A stretch of 64,000 nt of DNA, taken from NCBI RefSeq assembly GCF_023008405.1, contig NZ_CP095376.1, positions 7,730,501-7,794,500 of the forward strand, given 5' to 3'. A model generated the notes under the pieces. That model had not been told where the DNA came from, ran no database searches, and saw only the letters and a list, made by a program, of their open reading frames with translations. Both the position numbers and the translations under genes were made by a program. Positions 1-6,469 of the stretch are shown here, piece by piece. Position 1 is the first letter of the stretch. Each line of letters starts with the position of its first letter. The stretch comes from Amycolatopsis sp. FBCC-B4732. GTDB lineage: Bacteria; Actinomycetota; Actinomycetes; Mycobacteriales; Pseudonocardiaceae.

Positions 1-861
1 CACGACGTCGCCGATCTCGGCGTGGACCCCGTCCGCGGTGAGGAGGCCGGCGTTGAGCTGCGGGCGCAGGGCGCCGAACCGCGGGTTGCCGGACTGCGAT
101 TCGCGCCAGTCGTCGACGACGACCTTGTCGATGTCGTCGAGCAGCGTGAGCTCCAGCGCGCTGATCGTGCCGTAGGGCACCAGGAAGGTGCCCGGCCGGA
201 GGAACTCGCGGCGCACCAGCGCTTCGGGCTCGACCAGCCGGGAGGCCTCGACCTGGATGTCCGCGCCGTCCAGGGTCTCCTCGGCCGTGGCGCAGACGCG
301 GACGTCCTTGCCGAGCCGTTCGGACAGCCGGCGGCCGAAGTCTTCGCGGGACTCCGGGCGCTTGCTGGTCACGCGGATCTCGGCGAAGTCGAACAACGAG
401 TCGAGGAGGACGACGTTCCACCAGGCGGTACCGCGGGCGCCGATGTGCCCGAGCACCCGGGAGTCCGGGCGCGCCAGGTACTTCGCGCCGACGGCGGTCA
501 TCGCGCCGGTGCGGGCCTCGGTGATCATCGTGCCGTCGACGATCGCCCGCGGCATGCCCGTGTCCGGGTCCAGCAGCAGGATCAACGCCATTTCGGAAGG
601 GAGGCCCCGTTCGAAGTTCCCCACGAAGTCACCGACGACCTTCACGCCGCTGACCTGTTTCGCCGACAGGTGGCCGCGGAGGATGTTGAAGTGGCCCTTG
701 CCGCCGTTGTCCGGCACGAGGTGCGTGCGCGGCTCGAAAACGACCTGGCCGCGGCCGTGGTCGGCGAGCACGTCCTCGACCGCGCCGACGATGTCCGCGT
801 CCGTGATGCCGAGCGAGTCGATGTCGGCACCGGTCAGGTACCGGAGCCAGACCGACGTCAC
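1..861 (-). CDS. Ornithine cyclodeaminase / mu-crystallin family protein (3' end cut by window)
   Basis: This is the N-terminal 287 residues of an NAD-dependent ornithine cyclodeaminase/alanine dehydrogenase-type enzyme; the C-terminus lies beyond base 1. Visible family features are the substrate-region Lys (K74 in GVKVVGDF), the conserved Arg of TEARTGA (R117) and a Rossmann glycine loop at residues 138-146 (GHIGARGTA). The usual glycine-rich signature is slightly altered, so cofactor or substrate may differ from classical ornithine-to-proline conversion. The GTG start overlaps the TGA of the upstream YbaK gene (GTGA), which indicates translational coupling. The family call is solid; the exact reaction is not determined by the sequence. 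Confidence 0.8.
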   Translation of the reverse strand, partial: MTSVWLRYLTGADIDSLGITDADIVGAVEDVLADHGRGQVVFEPRTHLVPDNGGKGHFNILRGHLSAKQVSGVKVVGDFVGNFERGLPSEMALILLLDPDTGMPRAIVDGTMITEARTGAMTAVGAKYLARPDSRVLGHIGARGTAWWNVVLLDSLFDFAEIRVTSKRPESREDFGRRLSERLGKDVRVCATAEETLDGADIQVEASRLVEPEALVRREFLRPGTFLVPYGTISALELTLLDDIDKVVVDDWRESQSGNPRFGALRPQLNAGLLTADGVHAEIGDVV

Positions 862-1400
862 CGGGCGAGGTCCTCGATGACCTCGGCCCCGGGCAGCGAG
901 GCCAGCGCGGCGCCGGAGATCAGCAGCTTGCTGCCGCGGATCCCGCTGCCGATGACGAGCTCGGGCGCGTCCGCGACGCGCCGGTCGAGCAGGATCGGCC
1001 ACTCGGCGGGCAGGCCGACGGGCGTGATGCCGCCGTACTCCATGCCGGTCAGCGCGACGGCTTCGTCCATCGGCGCGAACGACGCCTTGCGGACGTCGAG
1101 GCGGCGCTTGATCACGCCGTTGACGTCGGCTCGGGTCGTCGCGAGCACGAGCGCGGCCGCGAACCGGACTTCGCCCGCGCGCTTGCCGGCGACGACGACG
1201 CAGTTGGCGGACGCCTCGAGCGGCGAGCCGTAGGCCTCGCAGAAGGCGGCGGTGTCGGCCAGCGAAGGGTCGATCTCCGTGACGCCGACGGCGTCCGGGT
1301 CGGCCAGCGCGGCCAGCGCTTTGGCCACGGGCTCGGCGAGCAGGTCGGTACGGGTGGGTGCGGGAACGACGGTGAGGCTCCCGGCGATCGTCCAGGTCAC
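858..1400 (-). CDS. YbaK/EbsC-type aminoacyl-tRNA deacylase
   Basis: A 180-residue protein of the YbaK/ProX deacylase superfamily, whose members hydrolyse mischarged aminoacyl-tRNAs such as Cys- or Ala-tRNA(Pro). Characteristic stretches are the central VVVAGKRAGE segment, the KRRLDVRKASFA region and the C-terminal EYGGITPVGLP and GSGIRGSKLLI loops, all normal for the family. Length is typical of stand-alone members. The start is GTG (M-T-W-T); its stop overlaps the start of the cyclodeaminase-like gene. The pairing with a possible proline-producing enzyme is suggestive but the functional link is only inferred. Confidence 0.8.
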   Translation of the reverse strand: MTWTIAGSLTVVPAPTRTDLLAEPVAKALAALADPDAVGVTEIDPSLADTAAFCEAYGSPLEASANCVVVAGKRAGEVRFAAALVLATTRADVNGVIKRRLDVRKASFAPMDEAVALTGMEYGGITPVGLPAEWPILLDRRVADAPELVIGSGIRGSKLLISGAALASLPGAEVIEDLAR

Positions 1401-1413
1401 CCCGACACCCTAG

Positions 1414-1713
1414 CTACCAGTTGGAGCCGCCGCGCTGGACCTCGATCAGCTTGGGGCGGACGTCCACGATGTAGACCAGCGCCGCGGCCATGGCGGGCAC
1501 CCAGAAGATCATCCCCGGGCCCATGACGTCGAACAGCGCCATGGCGAGCGTCGCGGCGCCCGTGATCAGCATCCAGATCGGCTTGGTCTTGCGGTCGGCC
1601 GCGGAGTAGGCGTCCGCGCGCTGCAGCAACGCGTGCACGAAGGCGAAGAGGCCGACCAGCGCGCTGCCCCAGTGGACGACTTGGAGGATCCAGATGGCGA
1701 CTAGCACAGCCAC
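1414..1713 (-). CDS. DUF2516 family membrane protein
   Basis: A 99-residue integral membrane protein with hydrophobic segments at about residues 3-28, 45-62 and 68-85, and a short polar C-terminus. It matches the small DUF2516 family of actinobacteria, which in mycobacteria sits next to hbhA. Start GTG is read as M-A-V-L-V. It lies between the YbaK gene and the HbhA-like gene on the same strand, 78 bases after the latter. No function is known for the family. Confidence 0.75.
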   Translation of the reverse strand: MAVLVAIWILQVVHWGSALVGLFAFVHALLQRADAYSAADRKTKPIWMLITGAATLAMALFDVMGPGMIFWVPAMAAALVYIVDVRPKLIEVQRGGSNW

Positions 1714-1791
1714 AGCTTACGGCAAACCGCCCGAACGACCCCGGCCCCGCCACCGGGCGTGCGGTGGCGGGGCCGGGCGTTCACGGCGTTG

Positions 1792-2481
1792 TTACTTGTC
1801 GGTCTTCGGCGCGGCCGGCTTCTTCGCGGCGGCGCTCGTGGTGGTGCTGGTGGTGGTGCGACGGGCCGGGGCGGCCGTCTTCGGAGCCGTCTTGTTCGCG
1901 ACCTTGCGGCTCGCGGAACGGGTCTCGTGGGCGACGTCGTCACCCAGCTCCTCGATGGCGTCGGCGGCCTCGCCGGCGACCTCGGTCACCTTGCGGGCGG
2001 TCTTCTCGCCCACCGAGCGGGTGCGCTTGGTGAAGGTGCCCAGCACGCCGTCGACGCGCTCGCGGACCTCGGTGGTGACGCCCTCGACCTGACCCTGCGC
2101 GGTGGTCAGGGCCTCCTCGAGCTGCTCGATGGCCTTCTTGACCTGCGGCTGCGCGGCGAACTTGTCCCACGCCTGCTCGCCCGACTCGGCCAGCTTGTTG
2201 TACAGCTTGAGCGCGGCCTCGGTGTACTCGTCGATGACCTTGCGCAGCTCGGCCGGGTCCAGCTTCTCGCGGAGGCTCTCGACGTCGGTCGGCAGCTCCT
2301 GCAGGTTCTTGCGGGCGGTCTCGCCGCTCTTGGTCACGTTCTCGCGGGCCTTCGCGACGGCGTCGGTGACGGCGTGCGTGGCCAGGTTGCCGGCGCCGAG
2401 CGCGGCGAGCAGCGGGGTGCGGACCTGGTCGATGGCGGTGGTGACGGCCTTCTTGACGTCCTCGGTCTTGGGGGTGGTCAT
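1792..2481 (-). CDS. hbhA: Heparin-binding haemagglutinin-like (HbhA) protein
   Basis: A 229-residue protein with a long amphipathic, probably coiled-coil helical region (about residues 5-175) and a C-terminal tail rich in Lys, Ala, Thr and Pro (about 180-229). This is the architecture of mycobacterial HbhA, whose Lys-rich tail binds sulphated glycans. The tail here has TTT/AAKK blocks rather than the exact mycobacterial KKAAPAKK repeats, so adhesin activity is not assured; homologues in soil actinomycetes may act at the cell pole or on lipid bodies. It follows the XRE gene with an ATGA overlap, so the two are coupled. No signal peptide is visible. Confidence 0.8.
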   Translation of the reverse strand: MTTPKTEDVKKAVTTAIDQVRTPLLAALGAGNLATHAVTDAVAKARENVTKSGETARKNLQELPTDVESLREKLDPAELRKVIDEYTEAALKLYNKLAESGEQAWDKFAAQPQVKKAIEQLEEALTTAQGQVEGVTTEVRERVDGVLGTFTKRTRSVGEKTARKVTEVAGEAADAIEELGDDVAHETRSASRKVANKTAPKTAAPARRTTTSTTTSAAAKKPAAPKTDK

Positions 2482-2945
2482 GCTGACTCCTTGGTGTCTG
2501 CGGCTGGCTTGGTGGCTGGGGTGTCCTCGGCGGGAGACGACTCGGCGGCCGGCCGTGCCGCGGCGTTCTCCCGGCGGAAGGACTCGTAAACGTCGAGCAG
2601 GACCTGCTTCTGCCGTTCGGTCAGCTCGGCGTCGGCGCGGATCGCGTCGCCCACCGGGCCGCCCGTCGGCAGATCGAGGATCCCGGCCTGCACGTACAGC
2701 GCTTCCGCCGAAATGCGCAGGCCCTTGGCGATCTGCTGCAGGATCTCCGCGCTGGGCTTGCGGACCCCGCGCTCGATCTGGCTCAGGTACGGGTTGGACA
2801 CGCCGGCGAGCTTCGACAGCTGGCGCAACGAAATCTTCGCGGTGTTGCGCTGCTGGCGGATGTACTCGCCGATGTCGGAAGCGATGTCCGCGACCTTCTC
2901 CATGGGACCGCCGGATCCTGGCGGGGTCCCACCGGTTTCTGCCAT
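2478..2945 (-). CDS. XRE-family helix-turn-helix regulator upstream of hbhA
   Basis: A 155-residue DNA-binding protein. The XRE HTH covers about residues 23-77 (SLRQLSKLAGVSNPYLSQIE), followed by an acidic segment and a disordered Ala/Pro tail. I place the start at the ATG at 2945 (M-A-E-T-G), preceded by AGGAGGTG at good spacing. A longer reading from 2969 would begin only a few bases after the predicted transcription start. A promoter with -35 TTGCAA (2995-3000) and -10 TACCGT (2972-2977, both on the minus strand) overlaps a perfect dyad, suggesting autoregulation. It corresponds in position and type to the HTH gene beside mycobacterial hbhA. Confidence 0.85.
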   Translation of the reverse strand: MAETGGTPPGSGGPMEKVADIASDIGEYIRQQRNTAKISLRQLSKLAGVSNPYLSQIERGVRKPSAEILQQIAKGLRISAEALYVQAGILDLPTGGPVGDAIRADAELTERQKQVLLDVYESFRRENAAARPAAESSPAEDTPATKPAADTKESA

Positions 2946-2994
2946 CCGGTCACCTCCTCGCGACACCATCGACGGTACGCGCGAGTGCTAGCTA

Positions 2995-3015
2995 TTGCAA
3001 GCACTCTGCTTGCAA
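2995..3015. promoter_or_regulatory. Operator-like dyad TTGCAAGCA-N3-TGCTTGCAA
   Basis: A perfect 9-bp inverted repeat with a 3-base spacer lies between the divergent XRE and methyltransferase genes. Its left half contains the -35 hexamer (TTGCAA on the minus strand), 17 bases from a TACCGT -10 box. It is the natural binding-site candidate for the adjacent XRE protein. Binding is inferred, the symmetry is seen. Confidence 0.6.
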
Positions 3016-3050
3016 CCATCGGGTGTGACGCTCACCGCTAACGTGGTCCC

Positions 3051-4199
3051 ATGACGCGCTCGGCCCGGCTGCGGCGGCGCCTCGTCGAGCACCTGCTCGA
3101 CGAGGACGTCCTGCACGCCCCGGAGTGGATCGCCGCCTTCCGGGCGGTGCCCCGCCACGTCTTCCTGCCCCGGTTCTTCGTGCCGGCGGGCGGCCGGTGG
3201 GCGGCGGTCGACCACGCCGACCCAGGCTGGCTCGAGACGGTCTACTCGCGCGACGTGCTGGTGACGCAGCTCGACGACGACCCGGACCGCTGGGCCCTCG
3301 CCCGCCGCGACGGGCCGGTAGCGGGCACGCCGACGAGCTCGTCGAGCATGCCCTCGATCATGGCGATCATGCTGGAGGAGCTGCGGGTGCGCGACGGCGA
3401 CCGCGTCCTCGAGATCGGCACCGGCACCGGCTACAACGCCGCGCTGCTGAGCCACCGCTGCGGCGCCGGCCAGGTGTCCACAGTGGACATCGACCCGGTG
3501 CTCGTCGCCCAGGCGCGCGAACGCCTGGCCGCCGCGGGCTACCACCCCGCGTGCGCGGTGGGCGACGGCGCGCTCGGCTTCCCGGCCGGCGTCCTCTTCG
3601 ACCGCGTGCTGTGCACGGCGGCGGTGTCGTCGATCCCGCTGCCCTGGCTGGCGCAGACGAAACCGGGCGGCCTGGTCGTGACGACGTTGAACCGGCCGCT
3701 CGGCGCCGGGCTGGTCCGGCTCGTCGCGGGCGAAGACGGCTCGGGGCAGGGCCGCGTGCTGGCGCGCGACGGCCGGTTCATGCCGCTGCGCGCGCACCGG
3801 CTGCCCCACACCGAGCCGCTCCCGATGCCCTCTCGCGAAGACTGGGAGCAGACGCGGCTGCCGATGTCGGCGGTGCTGCAGCCCCGCCGTCAGTTCGAGT
3901 TCTTCGCCGGCCTGGCCCTGCCGGGCGTCCACCCGGTGCGCGACGGCGGCGACGAGGAAACCCCGAGCGTGGCGCTGGTCCACCCGGACGGCTCGTGGGT
4001 CCGCCACCGCAAGCGCGCCGGAGCCGACGAGGTGGCCCAGGGCGGCCCGCGCGCGCTGTGGGAACTGGCCGAGGCGGCCTACGTCGACTGGTGCGAGCTC
4101 GACAAGCCGGACCGCGACCGCTTCGGCGTGACGGTGACCGGCGCGCGCCAGGAGTTCTGGCTCGACGAACCCGGCGGCCGCACCTGGCCACTCGGCTGA
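3051..4199 (+). CDS. PCMT-like SAM-dependent methyltransferase
   Basis: A 382-residue protein resembling protein-L-isoaspartate O-methyltransferase in its first 220 residues. SAM motif I is EIGTGTGYNA at 121-130, preceded by the conserved Ser/Thr-rich substrate loop (residues 94-108) and followed by STVDIDP, the acidic ribose-binding loop. The C-terminal 160 residues are an extension seen in actinobacterial methyltransferases that work near modified-peptide clusters, but no ATP-grasp or precursor gene is visible here, so it may act on damaged proteins or another substrate. It is transcribed alone and ends in a strong palindromic terminator shared with the convergent kinase gene. Confidence 0.75.
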   Translation: MTRSARLRRRLVEHLLDEDVLHAPEWIAAFRAVPRHVFLPRFFVPAGGRWAAVDHADPGWLETVYSRDVLVTQLDDDPDRWALARRDGPVAGTPTSSSSMPSIMAIMLEELRVRDGDRVLEIGTGTGYNAALLSHRCGAGQVSTVDIDPVLVAQARERLAAAGYHPACAVGDGALGFPAGVLFDRVLCTAAVSSIPLPWLAQTKPGGLVVTTLNRPLGAGLVRLVAGEDGSGQGRVLARDGRFMPLRAHRLPHTEPLPMPSREDWEQTRLPMSAVLQPRRQFEFFAGLALPGVHPVRDGGDEETPSVALVHPDGSWVRHRKRAGADEVAQGGPRALWELAEAAYVDWCELDKPDRDRFGVTVTGARQEFWLDEPGGRTWPLG

Positions 4200-4238
4200 C
4201 CCGGCGCGCACTTTCACGTGAAAGTGCGCGCCGGGTCA
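4197..4238. terminator. 42-bp perfect palindrome, bidirectional terminator
   Basis: A perfect 21+21 base palindrome runs from the TGA of the methyltransferase to the TGA (opposite strand) of the kinase, so both stop codons are part of the stem. The centre is ACTTTCACGTGAAAGT. It should terminate transcription from both sides. The 12-base core TTTCACGTGAAA is also the core of bacterial parS sites (see findings). Confidence 0.75.
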
Positions 4239-4847
4239 GGGCAGCCGGGCCCGGATCCACTTCTCGACGTGGTCGGCCGCGGACTCCGCGGAGACCTCCG
4301 TCGTGTCGAGGAGCTCGACCCCCAGCTCGGCGGCGGACGTCCGGAGCCAGGCGGTGAACTCCAGCATCTCCTCGATCCGCGGCTCGTCCCACTCGCGCCA
4401 GGCCGGGCGGGCCCGCAGCCGCCGTCGCAGCGACTCCGGCGAGCCGACCAGCGCGAGGTAGTGGACGTCGCTGAAGAACGCGCGCTCCGGCAGCGGCTCG
4501 AACTCCGGGGGCGCGACGGTGCCGCAGAGCACGACCGGGCGGCCGTTCTGGTGCAGCATCGCCGCCATCCGGAGCCAGGCCGCGCGGAACGCCGGGACGT
4601 CGTCGCGGAGCGCGCCCGTCCAGAGGACGTCCTGCTCCAGCACGACGACGTCCCCGCCGAACCGGGACGCCAGCAGCGGCCCGAGCGTCGACTTGCCCGC
4701 GCCGCTCGGCCCGGTCAGCGCGAAGAGCGGCAGCTTCCGGAACCGCCACGTGTGCCCGCAGCGCGCGCACTCCAGCGTCGTGCCGGAGACGACCGGGCGC
4801 TCGGCCCGGTCGCCGCACGCCGGGCAGATCCGCAGGTCGAGACCCAC
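4236..4847 (-). CDS. P-loop kinase/AAA-type ATPase with N-terminal zinc ribbon
   Basis: A 203-residue protein. An N-terminal zinc ribbon is formed by C8-x2-C11 and C27-x2-C30, followed by a Walker A loop GPSGAGKS at 46-53 and a nucleoside/shikimate-kinase-like fold. I take the GTG at 4847 as start because it lies one base after the stop of the zinc-ribbon gene; a longer open frame upstream merely shadows that gene. No strong Shine-Dalgarno is seen, consistent with coupling. The substrate is unknown. It ends in the 42-bp palindrome. Confidence 0.7.
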   Translation of the reverse strand: MGLDLRICPACGDRAERPVVSGTTLECARCGHTWRFRKLPLFALTGPSGAGKSTLGPLLASRFGGDVVVLEQDVLWTGALRDDVPAFRAAWLRMAAMLHQNGRPVVLCGTVAPPEFEPLPERAFFSDVHYLALVGSPESLRRRLRARPAWREWDEPRIEEMLEFTAWLRTSAAELGVELLDTTEVSAESAADHVEKWIRARLP

Positions 4848-4848
4848 C

Positions 4849-5241
4849 TCAGTCGAAGAGGTTCTCGAGGAAGCTGCGCTTGCGGTGACCGTGCCCGTAC
4901 GGGCGCGGCGAATCCGAGTAACCCCCGCGGTGCGGCCGCGGGGAGTCCGAATAGCCCCCGCGGTGCGGCCGTGGCGAGTCCGAGTAGCCGCCCCGGTACC
5001 CCTTCGGCGAATCCGGGTGGCCGCCGCGGTACGGGCGCGGCGAGTCGGGACGGCCGTGGTGCGCCGTCGGACCGGACTGGTACTGCGGCGGCTGCCCGCC
5101 GTAGAACGAGCTTTCCGCACCGACGATCGCTTCGAGCTCACCGCGGTCCAGGAAGATCCCGCGGCAGCCGTCGCACTGGTCGATGTGGATGCCGTTCTTG
5201 TCGACGGTCCGCATCTGGTTCTGACACTTCGGACAAATCAC
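4849..5241 (-). CDS. TFIIB-type zinc-ribbon protein with tandem Gly/Tyr/Ser/Pro repeats
   Basis: A 130-residue protein. The zf-TFIIB domain occupies about residues 1-45, with zinc ligands C3, C6, C23 and C26 and the family signature around DGCRGIFLDRGELE. Residues 64-116 are about five copies of an 11-residue repeat close to RGGYSDSPRPH (33-bp DNA repeat), and the tail ends in a basic/hydrophobic RKRSFLENLF. The repeat region is low complexity and probably disordered. The next gene, also zinc-ribbon-containing, starts one base after its stop, so the two are probably co-translated. Function unknown. Confidence 0.75.
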   Translation of the reverse strand: MICPKCQNQMRTVDKNGIHIDQCDGCRGIFLDRGELEAIVGAESSFYGGQPPQYQSGPTAHHGRPDSPRPYRGGHPDSPKGYRGGYSDSPRPHRGGYSDSPRPHRGGYSDSPRPYGHGHRKRSFLENLFD

Positions 5242-5277
5242 ACATCAGAGCCTACGCATGTTCGGCCCCGCTGTCCC

Positions 5278-5646
5278 TCAGCACGCGCAGAGGCAGAACG
5301 GGTGCCCGGCCGGGTCGGCGTAGACGCGGAACGTCTTCGGCTCGTCGTCCAGCAGTTTCGCGCCGAGGCCGAGCACGCGCTCGTGCGCGGCTTCGAGGTC
5401 GGTCACGTTCAGGTCGAGGTGCAGCTGCTGCGGGTTCTCCGCGGACGGCCACGACGGCGGCCGGTGGTCGGGCACCCGCTGGAACGCGAGCCCGGCGCCG
5501 CCGAGCGGGTTGGCCAGCGTGACCCAGTGCCCGTCTTCGGCGACTTCGGGCGCGTCCCACTCCAGCACCGAGCGGTAGAACCCGGCCAGCGCCACCGGAT
5601 CCGGGCAGTCGAGGGCCACCACACCCAGCGTCGGTACCGCTCCCAT
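5278..5646 (-). CDS. VOC (glyoxalase/bleomycin-resistance) family protein
   Basis: A 122-residue single-domain vicinal-oxygen-chelate protein with the two beta-alpha-beta-beta-beta modules: DPVALAGFYRSVL in the first and DLEAAHERVLGLGAK plus FRVYADPAGHPFCL in the second. Start ATG at 5646 has GAAGGGAG upstream; the frame stays open further upstream but without a site. It is divergent from a CGNR-type regulator with 87 bases between the start codons. Such small VOC proteins bind or degrade electrophiles and antibiotics; the substrate is not predictable here. Confidence 0.8.
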   Translation of the reverse strand: MGAVPTLGVVALDCPDPVALAGFYRSVLEWDAPEVAEDGHWVTLANPLGGAGLAFQRVPDHRPPSWPSAENPQQLHLDLNVTDLEAAHERVLGLGAKLLDDEPKTFRVYADPAGHPFCLCAC

Positions 5647-5665
5647 GCGTCCGCTCCCTTCGTAG

Positions 5666-5733
5666 TAACCGTTGACGGAAGTATGGAGGTTAGCCGACGC
5701 GGGGGCAACCACCGGCCGCCGTACACTCGGTAC
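5666..5733. promoter_or_regulatory. Divergent promoter region between VOC and CGNR genes
   Basis: On the plus strand a TACACT -10 box (5722-5727) ends six bases before the GTG of the CGNR gene, suggesting a leaderless mRNA. On the minus strand TTGCCC and CATACT at 17-base spacing precede the VOC gene. A TAACC-N17-GGTTA dyad (5666-5692) overlaps the minus-strand promoter and is a weak operator candidate. Confidence 0.4.
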
Positions 5734-6198
5734 GTGCACACCGACGCCTCCCTCGTGGTGGAGTTCCTCAACACGGTCAACGTCGAAGAGGGCACGGACC
5801 TGCTCGAAGATCCCGGGCAGTGGCGCGAGTGGGCAGCCGGGCACGCGTTGCGGCCGAACCCGGCCCCCGAAGCCCGCGCGGCCCGCGACGCCCTGCGCGC
5901 GGCGATCGGCGACCCCCGCCTCCCGCCCGGCAGCCTCGACGTCGGCACGAGGATTTCCCTGACCGACGACGGCCCGGCCCTGGTCGCGGAGGACGCGGTC
6001 GGCGCGGTGTTCGCGGCCTGCGCCCGCCTGGTCGTCCGCGGCGACTGGATCAGGCTGAAGATCTGCCCGGCGGACACGTGCCTGTGGGCGTTCTACGACG
6101 AGTCCCGCAACCGCTCGCGGACGTGGTGCTCGATGCGGGTGTGCGGCAACCGCGAGAAGGCCCGCGGCTGGCGAGCCCGCACGGCCGCGGCCGGCTGA
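5734..6198 (+). CDS. CGNR zinc-finger (ABATE-domain) protein
   Basis: A 154-residue protein of the ABATE/CGNR family. The N-terminal ABATE domain (about 1-100) begins with the typical FLNTVN segment, and the C-terminal treble-clef finger (about 108-150) contains CPADTC and CSMRVCGNREK, giving four Cys ligands and the CGNR signature. Such proteins are thought to be small stress-linked transcriptional regulators. GTG start, leaderless by promoter position. It is divergent from a VOC protein; the second CGNR gene of the window (19364-19927) is likewise divergent from a single enzyme gene. Confidence 0.8.
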   Translation: MHTDASLVVEFLNTVNVEEGTDLLEDPGQWREWAAGHALRPNPAPEARAARDALRAAIGDPRLPPGSLDVGTRISLTDDGPALVAEDAVGAVFAACARLVVRGDWIRLKICPADTCLWAFYDESRNRSRTWCSMRVCGNREKARGWRARTAAAG

Positions 6199-6291
6199 CC
6201 AGCCCCGCACCCCGTCCGCCCCGCGCCGCGTCCGGCCCGGCCGGCGGCCCCCAGCCCCGGCTCTCATCCGAGCGGCGGCCCCACGAACGGC

Positions 6292-6428
6292 TGTGGACAA
6301 CCACCCTGCCCGCCACCACATGTCCACACCCCGGCCACCCACACCCCCACACGTTGTGGACAGTCATTAGGCCATCACCGTGAAAACCTGTGGATAACCC
6401 GGGGGATAACTCAGCTTCCTGTGGACAA
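6292..6428. other. Cluster of five DnaA-box-like 9-mers
   Basis: TGTGGACAA occurs at 6292-6300 and 6420-6428 (reverse complement TTGTCCACA, the preferred DnaA box of high-GC actinobacteria). TGTGGATAA lies at 6389-6397, TGTGGACAG at 6355-6363, and ATGTCCACA at 6320-6328 in the other orientation. All are inside the 271-base gap between the CGNR and DUF445 genes. dnaA and dnaN are absent, so this is unlikely to be the origin itself; it resembles extra-origin DnaA-box clusters. Confidence 0.55.
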
Positions 6429-6469
6429 CTGGTTTGAAGCTCCCCCAGGTGTGGTATACGGCCAACTCC

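Noticed and set aside
22..1233. Long plus-strand open frame over the first genes
   Set aside because: It is the antisense shadow of the cyclodeaminase-like and YbaK genes; its product is low complexity and matches no family, whereas the minus strand reads as two recognisable proteins.
6292..6428. Chromosomal origin (oriC)
   Set aside because: dnaA and dnaN are absent, and there are only five boxes, far fewer than in actinobacterial oriC.
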